This document shows positions 1 to 11,958 of a stretch of DNA of 64,000 bases, piece by piece. This DNA is from Guyanagaster necrorhizus. Its lineage: Eukaryota; Basidiomycota; Agaricomycetes; Agaricales; Physalacriaceae. The position numbers and the translations under genes are program-made. The stretch is from contig NW_025064907.1 of assembly GCF_019112545.1 (NCBI RefSeq), forward strand, positions 1 to 64,000. The letters run 5' to 3'. Positions within the stretch are counted from its first letter, which is position 1. Each line of letters begins with the position of its first letter. The notes beneath the pieces were generated by a model. It saw only the letters and a program-made list of their open reading frames with translations. It made no database searches and had not been told where the DNA came from.

Positions 1-708
1 GAGACTGCTATAGGTAGCGAATTCTGCCCCGGATATCAGTATCCTGCGCAGCCTTCATATGCCTTCGAGCGTAAAGACATGCGCCCCAAGTAATTGGACC
101 CCAGGTCGAAGAAGGCTGCAAAACACAATTTAAACACCTCTGCATATTTTCACCCTGGATCCTGTGGCGGATATTTCATCACTGATTCTGCACTTTTCGA
201 TTGTATTACCTTTATAGTCCGTCTCGCCCACCCGAATCTTCGGCCTCGATCGGAATGATAGACCCTGCAATATAGCCGAGAGCTGGAGTCATCGGAGGAG
301 TTAAGTACATGCTAGCTCTCTGAGTGCATTTTCTTGTGATTTCGCTTAATATTTTCAATGCCATCGACGTATTTATCCGACATCAATGATGCTAGCTATT
401 CTCATACACAACGGTTTTATCAAATGATCTCGATGAGTAGGGAGCTTGTATGGGAAATGAACAGTCGAGCGTGCACCTATTCGTGATCTGTTAATTATTG
501 GATGGATCTTTGATACGTCCGCACTTGAGGGGATCCAGCATCCAGAGGCATCGACTTTGAGAGGGTGCTGATCCTCTGATACATTAATGCGTTGAGGGTA
601 TGTGTACGTAAACTAAGATTCTCTCGATTATACTGACTGGGATATCTTCTTTACTCTCTCTGACGAAGAAGCACGTCCTACATAAAATAGCCTGTCGTAT
701 CCTGGTAT
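1..708. other. no gene seen
   Basis: I see no convincing exon, RNA gene or repeat here. The stretch lies downstream of the minus-strand membrane protein pseudogene and may contain its 3' untranslated region. Confidence 0.5.
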
Positions 709-2217
709 CTAGCTGGACCCCTTGTGATGAGGCCTGGTCAGTACGAAGACACCTGAAGTATCCGTATCCGGATTCTTTCCTTGCACAGCATACTGTAGCA
801 AGGTATCGCCTCTCGTTTTCCCGGATTTCTCTTCCTCTACTACTGCATCCAAGTTCCTTGTCTCCCGGACAATATCCCAGAAAGCCAAGTCGCTATCCTG
901 TCTATCTTGCAATATAGAAGGCGATCTGATGGCGCAACATGCAGCCGTTAAAGCCAGGGAAGTACCGTAAATAATCCATAATCTCTGACTATGATAAACC
1001 CATATGAGCTGATCCTGTACCACTGATGCGTTAGCGACGGTTGCGTCGCTCATAGCTGTTATAAGTGCAATGGTAACATTTACTGGGATTTGCTCAAGTG
1101 CGCTGACGACATTATCGTTGTTTCGAGTGAACGTTCTGGCTGTTTCGTTAACCGAAAATACGTTACTGGACATCACATATGTGGAAAACACCCAAGAGTA
1201 ACCCGCCGGCAATGAATTGGACGTGGGAGGGGGATAGACGAATCCATACAGAAGATTATAAAGTCAATTCACAATGGCTAGGTAACTGAGGGTGGAGGCA
1301 TTGAGTTCTTGCAGCCTTTCGCAGTTAATAATTGCAAAGGGACTAAAGTTGGATGTAGCATTATACACAGGCCGGGGGGAGCCAAGGCCCTGGAGCAATG
1401 TGTTGAGTTCATCCAGACCGAGCTCTGTACATCGCAGAGCAGGTGCAGAGTATTTGATCGTGTAATTGCACTCGGTCCCACACCCTACAGGTGCATTCCA
1501 ACCAACGAGTGTATCGGACTGTAATGCATTGTCGAGAATTTTTTGCCATGATGGAGAAGGGTGGTAATGACATGAAACTTCAACAAGATAGGATTTACTG
1601 AAGAATATTGTGGGCACGGAGATACTAGCACTGTTTTGGGGCGAAGTTGAGCCAACTTCGAGAGTTAGGAGCGAGGATGGATACGAGCGCAAATGCTTGC
1701 CAAAGTGTTGCCATGATGATAACAGGAATAACATTCCCGAGCCTTTTGGATGATTCCAGGTGGAGAATTTGGAAAAGGACTGAGTATACCAAATAGACGG
1801 TCCAATTGAAGGACAGTGAATGGTCAGCGGCGGATAAACCACCAGATCTTGTGAGGCCATGGATTCGGAGCTTCCGAGGTTTGAATATAAGATACTATTC
1901 ACGGGTTGTGTCAGTGATACCGAGACTGACGCGGTACAGAGCCACTGGACCAATGTACTCAAAGCATTGGAGTTCTTTATCCAGGATTGGCCTGACACAG
2001 CGTGTCCTCGCAGGATAAACAGGTAGATATGGTGCAGTACAGCAGTAAATGCAGCACCGAGCAGTAGTCCAGCCATGACTGCTGGTGTAGCTCCTGGACA
2101 TTTCCACTGAGCTGTGGGCTGCGACTCGACCAACGTGGCAGACGAGAATGAAGAATTTGTTTCCGAAGTTGTTGGGGTGGGGAATGATTGATCATCGAAA
2201 ACGGTTTACGATGCCAT
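709..2217 (-). pseudogene. multi-pass membrane protein, broken by two nonsense codons
   Basis: An intronless frame runs from an ATG at 2215-2217 to a stop at 709. It is uninterrupted except for a TAA at 2206-2208 (fourth codon) and a TGA at 1261-1263. The translation has hydrophobic segments after WKCPGATPAVMAG, around NALSTLVQWLCTASVSVS and near LWIIYGTSLALTAACCA, and a middle part with cysteines and N-X-S/T sites. That matches a large unnamed family of about 500-residue basidiomycete membrane proteins with N-terminal and C-terminal membrane helices and an external loop between them. Function is unknown. Both stops could come from single C-to-T changes (CAA or CGA). I find no GT..AG pair that would splice out the TGA. 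Homology to the family is from memory of its sequence pattern. The call of pseudogene is firm unless the assembly has base errors. Confidence 0.6.
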
Positions 2218-4219
2218 ACGGCGGCGTACACAAAGCTTAGCGATACTGTATTTCCAGGATTCAGTCACGAGTTCCCTCAATTCTCATTCCGTTGATAAAC
2301 GGTTGATGATCTTGTCCTAATATAAAGTGCGTGAGAACAACCACAAAGCCCGAGAAAGAGATGCAACGAATAGTTTGAATCCTGTTCAAAAACAAAAGGA
2401 CATCAGTTCGCCGGCCCGCTGGAAAGTCAACATGGAGCGTGGGAACAAAATACACTTCCTTTCCTTTTAATCACCACCACTGTTGTCGCTTCGGCTACAG
2501 TGAATGACTCCCCGTTTGCTCGTCGTTGTGCCAGTGTCATTGCTGGGTGATACAACGATGGCCGAAATACGACATTCATCTGTCATGGAATTCCCAAGAC
2601 AGTGCAAACTGCGTCGACCACTATAACTCCACGGGATTAGCGTTCGGGACCTCAGCGAAAGAGACTGGCACAATTGGTAGCATATATACGATGAAACTCT
2701 AAAACTTTTTCTTGGGGACTCGTCAAGGTAGGCGTCGTGCATGCCAGTCGTCTTCGTATTCTCGCATGGCTTGGTGTTGCCTACAGAGGGTCGGGCGCAA
2801 TGATCATCGGGAAGGTGTACGGTGCGTGCAATAGGATGGAGAATGATTAATGAGGTCCGTCGTCATCAATTTTCTTTTGAATGGCCACCAACTTTATCAC
2901 AATCTCGACAGGATAGCTAGCGATCTCTGGTATGAAGCTGGCTACGCGCCTCTCAGCCAGCTGGATTTTGGTCATCAAGCAAATACCAATGTTATACTAC
3001 TACTACCTGGGGACTACGGCATTCCCCCATGGATGACCTCGCCTGCAAACCGGCATATTCCAGTCAATTTAAAAGCTTGACGAGATATGGAGTGGCCAGG
3101 ACGTTCCCTGAATCTTCTGGTAAGAATCTAATGTCTTCTGGGATGTTAATTTTTCAAACTTATAATGAGAGAAATAGGTCCCACTTTTTCCCCCTCAATT
3201 GCGAACTCTGTCTCTGCATTGACTCTGGTATCTGAATATCATGGGTGACTCCGCGTTAAACGTAGTATCGTTATCCTTTCTGGCACGTATTGTGGGTCTA
3301 GTCGAACAAGGACAGGCAGCATATCCTTGTATCTTCACTGGGGATTCAGGAGCTGGAATTGTATGGCTGCTATGAGTCCGCCACACCAGATTCCGTATGT
3401 GGACAGTCTTTAGTGAATCATGACATTGTCTAACATTTACTGTTAGAACACTCGCTCGTTTTTTTGCCGGACTTGGGCTCTTCTCCGCTGCTTTGATATA
3501 AATGACAATGTCTTCTTGGCGGAGAGCTGGAGATAACGGAGAACTGAACATCCGCTATTCAGGTGCGTTTGAGTGTGATATTCAGCTGATCGTTCTCACC
3601 CTTTCCTGCAGAAAGAACGTCTTTAGCATTCTCGATGCGCCGATAATCATATGAACGGCCTCGGGCACCCAGAAGCAGCACTAGGAAATGAACTCCGGTG
3701 TGCATTCGTATACAACCTGTCAACTCCAGTTGGGCGAGATGGATGCGTCCACGCATGCCGAGCTCCGGCGTCTGGAGCCATCGAGTTTCATGAGGTGCCT
3801 CCCTGGATACGTCAGTGTATCAGATGTACTTGTATGTCCAAATATCAGCCTGTTGACTTGGTCAATATTCACGAGTGGGTGGGATTTTCAAGGCACCGAT
3901 TCCGAGGTTACCAGGCTGCTTTGCCTGTTTCTCACACACCCAGCACCCTTGACACGAGATAAAACCTAGCTCAGCTGTACCATCGATGTGTGTAAACGAC
4001 ACTATCGACTACTTGGTAATCCAATCGTCGGGCGTAACGGCAGCAACTCCGGGTTCGTCGCGGTAGTCTCGCAAATGTCAAGTCTTAAGGGTCCCGGTGA
4101 CGTTCCCCTGCGTGTGTGGACTAAGGGGTATATTATCCCTGTCACCACCCTGCGCATCTGCCAGTGCTGCGTATATTAAGGTCCGCAATGTCAACGAACA
4201 TTTTCCTCGTCCCACCATT
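2218..4219. other. intergenic region without supported gene
   Basis: Only short overlapping frames in all directions, with no recognisable motif or consistent splicing. I see no repeat structure. It separates the membrane protein pseudogene from the F-box gene on the other strand and probably carries both upstream regions. Confidence 0.4.
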
Positions 4220-5337
4220 ATGTCTACCCCAATGCATCTGGTCGACCTCCCACCGGAGGTACTTTCGCTCATAGTCAACGACATGGACCGAGATACCCTC
4301 CTTGCTCTCTGTCTGACAGGAAAACGCATACTCCATGAAATAGCCCGTCGTTACCTTCGGCAGAATGTCATGGTACTGTTTGACGCGTGCCGAAAGCCCA
4401 AGCCCAACCTCTTTTCATTCGATGACGGTCGTCTATCAGCTATCAGGTCGCTCTCACTCGTCGTTCATGGATACATTGAGTTGGATTCCAAGTTATGTTC
4501 GTTGGTTTTCATGAAGATGGTCAACCTGAATGATGTCCGTGTGGTGGGAGGACCCGGTGTTCTCGTCCGTTGGATAGTCGAGAGCACGGGAGCGTCTCTC
4601 ACGACCGTTGAATTGGAAGGATGCGATGCGGAGCCGCAAGATTTCGTTGGTATGGCTCCGGTTTGTATTCGGAGACTTGTCATTTCGCGCTGTCATTCGA
4701 ACATACGATTTATTTTGGGTCCATTGACTGTGGAGGAGCTTGAAATGTATGGTCCAGGTTCGTCGTTCCGCGCATAGCCTTGCCATAGTCACCAACGAGC
4801 ACACGTGAAGGTCTCGACGGCGAATGTATGCATGTTGGTGTAGCTTTACGGCGACTAACGGGAGGGCACCTGAAGGGGTTGTATCTTATCGATACGTGCC
4901 GAGATCGGGGGTGTCGTGATATCGTGCATTTGACGCGCGCTTTGGAGGTATAACCCCATTCGCTCTAGTTCTGTCGCGGTACTTATTTTATACTTTGGGA
5001 CCACAGACGCGCCTAGGATCGCTCGAGGTGCTCGTTCTGGATATCCCACTCCCGCGGGGTGCGTTCGAGAAGCTGGTCCGGACAGTATCTGTGTACCCGG
5101 CGTTGAGGAGACTCTGCCTCGGCGGGGTTCCCTCGTCGAGAAGCTTACAGTCATGTGGTGGGTATCACACGCTGGACGGACTTCGCTTTTCTCTTACCGC
5201 GGTATGTGGATGATGCTGTGAAGCCTATGCCTTACTGATAGATCTCGTCGATGTAGAAAGCGGATAGGTCTCGCCTGCAAGAAGATTCGAAGGCGGCGGG
5301 GATGAATGCCCCAGTTTTGGAGGAGGCGGCGTATTGA
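4220..5337 (+). CDS. F-box protein
   Basis: Four exons: 4220-4757, 4811-4947, 5007-5201 and 5257-5337. The introns are 53, 59 and 55 bp and every junction keeps phase, giving 316 residues. The N terminus reads HLVDLPPEVLSLIVNDMDRD and continues to about residue 45 with the leucine-rich pattern of an F-box. F-box proteins bind Skp1 and carry substrates to SCF ubiquitin ligases. The rest has loose leucine-rich segments (TTVELEGCD, LEVLVLDIPLP, LRRLCLGGVP), as expected for a substrate-binding region. The ATG at 4220 is chosen because the F-box begins a few residues later. An alternative last exon using a GTATTG donor at 5331 and an acceptor at 5382 would change only the tail. The substrate is unknown. 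It is not closely similar to the coiled-coil F-box genes at 35-38 kb. Confidence 0.8.
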
Positions 5338-6558
5338 TAAACTCTAAATTCTAATTGTTTATTGTTGACTCATACTTATCAGCATGTCAAGTGTTTTACG
5401 GAACCTTCTCCGGAGGTCGTGATCTTTGTCAGCGACGATTCAATCCTTGGTCTTGTTGAGTCGTTGGAAAGAAAGAGATGCAGATATCATCTTCGCTGTT
5501 CGACAAGCCTAACGGACCAAGTGGAACGCTTCCTGTTCGTTTCTTTCTTGACAAAACGACATCGGTCAACTTAATGGCGCTGGGACGCGAAACTTAGCAG
5601 TTACATTCCGACATCTCCAGTTTGAGCCACTCTTGGGAAATGGACACTATTCGAGATTTATTCAAGTTCGTCGTAGCCCCGCACCCTCTATCCGACGCGT
5701 CTCGAGTGGGTATCATATACGATTCCTACGTGGCAATGCAGGTGGGAAATGAGGGGGTTTTCCCGCCCACGTTAAACTCGAGACGACAAAACGAACAAAT
5801 AGTGACGGTTCGGGAATTCTAGATGGCCGAAAAACGCGCGTGTACAGGAGTAAATTGGAATATGTTGCGAAAAAGCGTAACGAAGGAAAAAAAAGGTCCA
5901 ATCGCACGTTAAAATGGGACCCCAGTGAGGTCGGCCACATCTCCGTCCTCGGAAGGAGCCGATCTCGATCTTGACAAGGTGAGTAGCATACAGTGGCGGC
6001 AAATTCCGCCGCCGATTCCCTTGAGCGTGTTGTGTTGTCAACACCGCCAAACAGACACGACTTGGTGCTCGACCACCATCAGGGCGGAGGCGTGCTCGAA
6101 CTCCCTTCGGACGGCTTTTAATGTAGGAGAGATCCATGTGGGACCCGAGGTACGCAGCAATATTTATTCTTGTCGGCGTCACACTGATGTGTAGTGGGAT
6201 TGCTGTATCCGCGCCAACGATGCAGTACTCGTACCACCACCACCGTCATTGTATGTTTAATTATGGTTTTGTTGTGGTTCTTTATTGACAGGAACCAGGC
6301 TTAGATGACTCATTAACTTCTGCACAACGACGGACGAATTTTCACATTCCTTCTTGCCGCGGCACGATTGTGGCTATGGTGTTCGTTGTACGCAGTCAAT
6401 AATGAAATCTCGTGCTTCGCGGAGATCTATCATTCGAATGGGGGAGATCTATCGGGAATTCCACGTCAGGGTCAGCCGCCTTTGCTTTTTCAAATATCGA
6501 TTTGCAATCATATAATCTCGGTTTTCTTCTTTCCCCTCCTTCTTCCCCACCTTCAACG
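5338..6558. other. region with unassigned short frames
   Basis: Two plus-strand frames (5362-5574 and 5622-5822) look slightly protein-like, but I cannot join them to the F-box gene in phase and see no motif. The last part must hold the promoter of the hydrolase that starts at 6559; a pyrimidine-rich run lies at 6521-6556. Confidence 0.35.
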
Positions 6559-7831
6559 ATGACCAGCAGTATCCCATCGTCCACATCCACCGTCACCGTC
6601 CGCGCCATAAATGCTGGCACGATCAACTTTTTGCCTGCTTCGCTGTTCTTCAAGCCCATCCTACCGGGCTACGAAGGATTGTCCGGACCAGTATACACCT
6701 TCCTCGTCGAACATCCGATTAAGGGAAGGGTCATGTTCGATTTGGGAATGAGGAAGGACCAGGAGAAGTACGCGCCTGCGGTGCAGGGATTCTTCGACCT
6801 CTTCAGAGAGCTGGGTGGGTATGATATGGGCGCTGACGCGGGTAAGACAGCGAGCGAGCAGCTGGTGAAGGGAGGAGTAGATTTGGGCAGCGTGGATGCT
6901 GTCATTTGGAGGTGAGGTTATCTCAAATCTATCGGCGCCCTTGTACTAATGCCGGCTTTTTGTGTAGCCATACCCATTTCGACCACATCGGTACGCTGCT
7001 GCCCATGTTGTTTCGTTTATGCAAGGAAACTGATGTTGCCGGTTGACAGGTGATATATCGCTGTTCCCATCCGCTACGGAATTAGTGGTCGGACCGGGGA
7101 CAGATCTCCGCACTTACCCTGAGCACGAGGACGCGCATCTTATCGAGAGCGATACTGCGTCAGTTCATTCTTTTACGATTTTAGTATCTGTACCAAAATC
7201 TTACGACTTGTAGTGGGCGTAAGGTGACGGAACTCTCATTCTCCAACGCAACGCTGCATATTGCAGACCTTCCAGCTCTCGACTACTTTGGTGACGGGAG
7301 CTTCTACGTACTCGATACACCTGGTGTGAGTTATCTGCTTCGTCTTCACCCTCGATTCATACTGACGGTCTATCCCAGCATCACCCAGGTCATATTTCTG
7401 GTCTCGCACGCGTAACACCCACAACGTTCGTGCTGCTAGGAGGTGACTGCTGCCACCACGTTGGCGACATCCGACCCACAGCACACCACCGCTCCCTATG
7501 CCCCTGTCCTGCCCCGCTCCTTCATAGTGCGACGGCCTCTCTCTGCAAATCCCACTTCTCCGAAATCGCCTCCGAGCCCTTACTGAAGATCCCTCCACCT
7601 CCCGCTGCCTCGGTCTACAAGGATTATGACGCGACGATGCGCTCGTTGGGACGTTTGGCGCGGCTTGATGCGGACCCGGATGTGCTGATGATTATTGCGC
7701 ATGATGGGACTGTGCCTGGTGTGGTGGAAGAATTCCCGGCAAATGTGAATGGGTGGCAGGAGAAGGGATGGAAAGATAAGCTGATGTGGAAATTTCTGGA
7801 GAAGGATGGCGGGGGTTGGAGGTTTGGGTGA
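6559..7831 (+). CDS. metallo-beta-lactamase-fold hydrolase
   Basis: Five exons: 6559-6911, 6968-6990 (23 bp), 7050-7158, 7214-7325 and 7379-7831. Introns are 53-59 bp and all phases agree, giving 349 residues. The metal-binding motif SHTHFDHIGD lies at residues 118-127 and is assembled from three exons. A second histidine motif TPGHHPGH is near residue 200, the bridging aspartate is in GGDCCHH (D222), and a last histidine is in IIAHD (H307). These are the zinc ligands of the MBL superfamily. The overall pattern resembles fungal proteins related to lactonase-type or glyoxalase-II-type hydrolases; the substrate cannot be told. No signal peptide is seen, so it is probably cytosolic. The start follows a long pyrimidine tract and has no competing in-frame ATG nearby. 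Confidence 0.9.
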
Positions 7832-8109
7832 TGGTTACATCAGACGGAATTGTCCTACGAGCGGGCCGGGATACCGCAAATACCGGAACAGAGATTCTTT
7901 GGAACTTCAAGACCTTCGTTGCTGTCGTATTCCGAAAGAACAAACACTCCCCCCCTTATACTAGAGGAGAGGGGCAAACAATTTGATGGCTTCTACGCTA
8001 TTGTGCTTCTAGTCAACCATGGAACCAGTAACTGCTTTCAGGAATGTCTTTCATTCATTGGCGATGATCAAAGGAATACGCTATGTGATCTATAACCGCA
8101 TTTATTCCC

Positions 8110-8626
8110 CTAGCACGCCGTGCTGTTCATGTACCAATCATATCCAGGGTTAGAATCTCCCCAAACCCACGTCTCTGGCCATTGCTCTTCGATGATAGTC
8201 GCGATTTCATCTGAAGTCAGACCCGTCGCGGTGATAGCAGTGATGGCGGTGTAAGTTCCATCGCCGTTCGAGCTTACGGATGGCCCATAATTCAGCTAAA
8301 TGTAAAGTATCAGTGGATGGCTTTCTCTGCACCGGCGCTGGATTGGTGGCTTACGGTGATACTAGTGATGCTCGTTCCGTTGGGATAGGTCGAATCTCCG
8401 AAACGGTACAGAAAACCTATAGAGGAAGCGGCTTAGCCGTGGTAGCAAGTTGACTTGGAGGAGGCGACGAACCGTAGGTCAGCTGGTTGGCAGCGCCGGC
8501 GGCGTAGCTGGATGATTTGGGGGTGACGACAATGGTACATTCTGGCCCGGCGTCGCGAGCTGCGAGAGGGGAAGAGGCGACGGCGGTGGCAGCCAAAAGA
8601 GCGGTAAATGCGCGGCGGAAGGACAT
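8110..8626 (-). CDS. small secreted protein
   Basis: Three exons read on the minus strand: 8626-8473, 8416-8355 and 8295-8110. Introns are 56 and 59 bp, phases agree, and the product is 133 residues. It starts with MSFRRAFTALLAATAVASSP, a clear secretory signal peptide with likely cleavage after SPLAA. The mature part is about 110 residues with only two cysteines, a repeated Thr/Ile stretch (TYTAITAITATG) and the ending MNSTAC. I do not recognise a family. Size, signal peptide and lack of known domains fit the general class of fungal small secreted proteins; a role in wall, adhesion or host contact would be guesswork. The 3' ends of this gene and of the MBL hydrolase face each other 278 bp apart. 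Confidence 0.75.
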
Positions 8627-10611
8627 CGGTGCAAACTGGATAAATCGAGACGTGGTGGGGTTGGGGTGGGATTGGTGGCTTTTATACGAGTAGTATGAAC
8701 AGGGTCGGCAGCGCGTGAGGGGCGGGGATGCTGATTTCGCCTCGCGGTTGCTTGAAATTGATATTCGGCTGTTCGCTTTACTCGTGGGGGGCTGAGGGAG
8801 ACGCGATGCTGAGAGGGTCCTTTGAGTGTCGTGCGAGAACGTATTTGGGCTATGCAAGGCGTTCTTCTTTATTTTCTCTCGCCAGGTTCTAGGTGGCTTT
8901 CTATGAACTCGTCGATAATGCTCTCATATTACAAAGCATAGTCTGCTGTAGAAACCCTGGGCTGTGGAGTACTGTCCAGGAACACCCGCACCGCAGTCGT
9001 TTCCAGAACGCTATAATCCCTCCCTGATCAATTATCCGAACTGTTTCTATGCAGACGACGCATGCGCCATTTGCCATTTTAAGGATAGATATGATGGGTT
9101 CGCATCAAATACGGCGAACGAGCCTTTGAAACGTCCGTATACAGGTTCGAAGGGCGAGCGAGCGTCTGGATGGGCAATGTTATGGAAACTTGGTAATGTG
9201 AACGTCGTAACTTGACTCGCTTGTGAAGCTTCTGCCTCTTAGATTTCTTCCCTGAACGAGTCTGTACAATAATTACCAAGCTGCTATTCAAAATCGTCGT
9301 GAAGCCATCTGCCTGATGGATATGAGACGTATAACACTGATGGCGCGCGCATAGCAACGTGAATATCATCTGCGCCTTTTATGGTGCTGGGTAAACTCAT
9401 ATCCTTTCCTGGTTAATGATGCAGCCGAACAAACGCATTATCCAACGAGACATATAGGTATATGGTATATGGTATATTTCGTTGGCGGATCAAAGAGTCC
9501 TAGGACTGAAAACGCTGGCTAGAATCTCCACCGCCAACTTCGAAGTCAATTCGAGGTCGCGATGACGTTGCGGCGGTGATGCCCAAATTTAGCCTGCGAA
9601 CACGCTTCCATTCTCGTTCGTGTCATTCACCTGGGTCTGGGTTCACTTTTACAACATTCTCTAGTTCCAACCCCTCCCAAGTGCAAGGGAAACTGTATCT
9701 ATCACTTCGGTACATATAGACTCATCTCGAAAGAAAATCCTCTACAATGCGGGACGATACTTTCTGCTGAATGTTATGCAATATCCCGAAGCGCTTGAGT
9801 GGTCAGTAGACGTTCAACGTCCTGTGCTTGTTCCCGACTACCCCAACCATTCGGATGATGTCGCTCTGTGATGCGTTGGTACCCGAAATATAGAGTGTGC
9901 AATAGTGGGGTCTTTGGAGCAAAAAAATGAATCCACCGTCAGCTCTTTTATAATATCTGCGGTGATGAGATCACTGTTCATCTGTATTAAATGAGAGTAT
10001 GCGCAGAGCGACGGAGCCGCGATAGGATTCTAGATAACCCTCGACAATGAAAGACGGTGATTGGGGGGAGTGGGAGCGTAGAAGGAGATAAAACATATCG
10101 AGTTAAAAACTGGCCTGTATCTCCTGTGCACCTCCTTTTTCACCACGTGAAACCTTTCATAACGGATAGTGCGGGGAGTGTGAGCCTATCTGCAACCTGG
10201 TGGAATCGTCGCGTTAGGTTACAGGAACACCCATTCCTTAGTTACATTTTAAAAAAGACATCTCTCAAAATTTCTATGAGTGCGCTAGTCGTCTTTGTGT
10301 CCAGTGCAGTCCAGCGTCCAATGCTCGGCACCAGGTAGTAGTAGGAGAACTGATACTGGTGCCGGCGGCATCCTATGTGTCCCGATTAAAAAAAGCATCG
10401 GCTGGGGCGGGCCGCCAGTTCGGTTCTGACCAAATTCATTATTGACCTCGACCGCAGTACGCACGCATGTACGAAAGGTCCACTATTATCCCTGGGAAGG
10501 TCATGGTATTGTATATCCCTCCCTCGAATATTATGTTGGGGGTTGCACCTTCAAAAGAGATTGACACGGATTGATTGGCTCATTCACAATCAAGTCTACA
10601 CTTCGTTATTC
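8627..10611. other. intergenic region without supported gene
   Basis: No convincing gene. A short tandem run of the unit GGTATAT lies near 9455-9478. It separates the upstream end of the small secreted protein gene from the 3' end of the helical-hairpin pseudogene. Confidence 0.4.
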
Positions 10612-11958
10612 CTAAGCTTTGCCCGAAACTTCCAATTCCTCCTCGATATATTTCTGTATGGCGGCAAGCGACGGATCTTCATCCCTCCACGGGACGCCAG
10701 ACTGATTATCTTCATCGTCCAATTTCTCCCACACGTCTTTGTCGGTGATGTGATTCATTTTCTGTTAGAATTAAAGTTTGCACGACCGTCAACAAAGAAT
10801 TTGTATTTGCGTATCTGGCTAAGTTCAACACCAACTCCGTTATATTTCTTTTCTAACTTTGTCTTCATCTGCCCCTCAGTGAGAGTGCCATCCTTGACGA
10901 GTTCTCGAAGTGTGTCTTCAAGGTCGACGGCTCCTTTCACGTCTGTAGCAAACAAAGAAATATCTCGAAAACATTCCTGTAGTTTCTTCACGGTAAACCT
11001 ACGGACACACAGCTCTTTGATGCCCCTTCCAGACATCAGTATTTAAGAGAGCCTGAAAGAAGATCCTGAACTCACTTTCGCTGTTCCTTGAGCTGTTCCT
11101 CCCCTGCGATAGCCTCGTATATGAGCAGAGTACCATCAAGGATGACTCCAACGACAGTCAACACCGTAGCCGCAATTTTGAGAACATGGAGACCTCTAGC
11201 GACAGTTTCAGTGATCTCCTCTGCTTCAAGACCAGTGTGAATGATGTCGCTGCCGGTTTTCATGACCTCCAGTCCTTCTTTCGACCCCCCTATCATAAAC
11301 GTGGGACATGTTAATGTGTGTAATGCCCGACATTAGCATTGGTACGCACCAGAAAGGGCCTTAGAAAGGCCCGTTGCGATGGTTTGAAGGTGCATGCGTA
11401 GCAAACCATTATTCAAAAGCTTTGTTGCTACTGCAGCTGTTGAAATATATCCTTTATAAGACTCGGTATGTAGAAGTGAGATGAATCAACTAACCTCCAG
11501 CACCACAGAAAAACGCTGCTGCTGCGACTGTGCCGGACACTTTCAGACCAAGATTCAGACTATCGTCCTTTCCATGTAACGCTTTCACCATCTTGATATA
11601 TTTCTCTCTGTCTTCCGCAGTAAAGTTCTTTAGCGCTTCGTCCCTGTATTCCTCGACAGATTTGTAGCCTGAATTGTGAGCTATCTATTCGAGGATCTTC
11701 ATCGTTCGTTCGTCCTGGAACTTGGCATCCTGAAGGTTGTCTTTTATAACACTTTGAATCGAGCCGATATCGGTAGCAAGCTGTTTCACCCGATCTGCTC
11801 GATTCTGGTTGTCTGAACACAGGTCATAAGATGTATAGATGATTCAATGAACACGCAAATGGCTCACCAGGATATATAATTCCCATAGCGAAAGCTGATA
11901 TTAGAATGATATCTAAGAGGAGAACGAGGAGCAGGGATGATATCGACTCGCGAAGCAT
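10612..11958 (-). pseudogene. two-helix membrane-hairpin protein, copy A (one internal stop)
   Basis: Six exons on the minus strand: 11958-11868, 11812-11495, 11436-11350, 11289-11076, 11025-10836 and 10761-10612. All introns keep phase, for 349 codons. The last intron (GTTGGT donor, 74 bp) is the least sure; without it the frame ends at 10755. Exon 1 is a hydrophobic signal or anchor segment (SSLLLVLLLDIILISAF). Then come charged helical segments, a first membrane helix (VSGTVAAAAFFCGAGAAVA), a second (IAATVLTVVGVILDGTLLIY) and a charged helical tail ending with an acidic WRDEDP motif. An in-frame TAG at 11685-11687 interrupts exon 2. I know similar predicted proteins from agaricomycetes but no function. 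The layout of helices around a membrane hairpin suggests a membrane-inserting protein; that is inference only. Copy B on the plus strand at 14.3 kb is its paralogue. Confidence 0.55.

Noticed and set aside
5362..5822. Two plus-strand frames after the F-box gene
   Set aside because: They cannot be joined to the F-box gene or to each other in phase and have no known motif.
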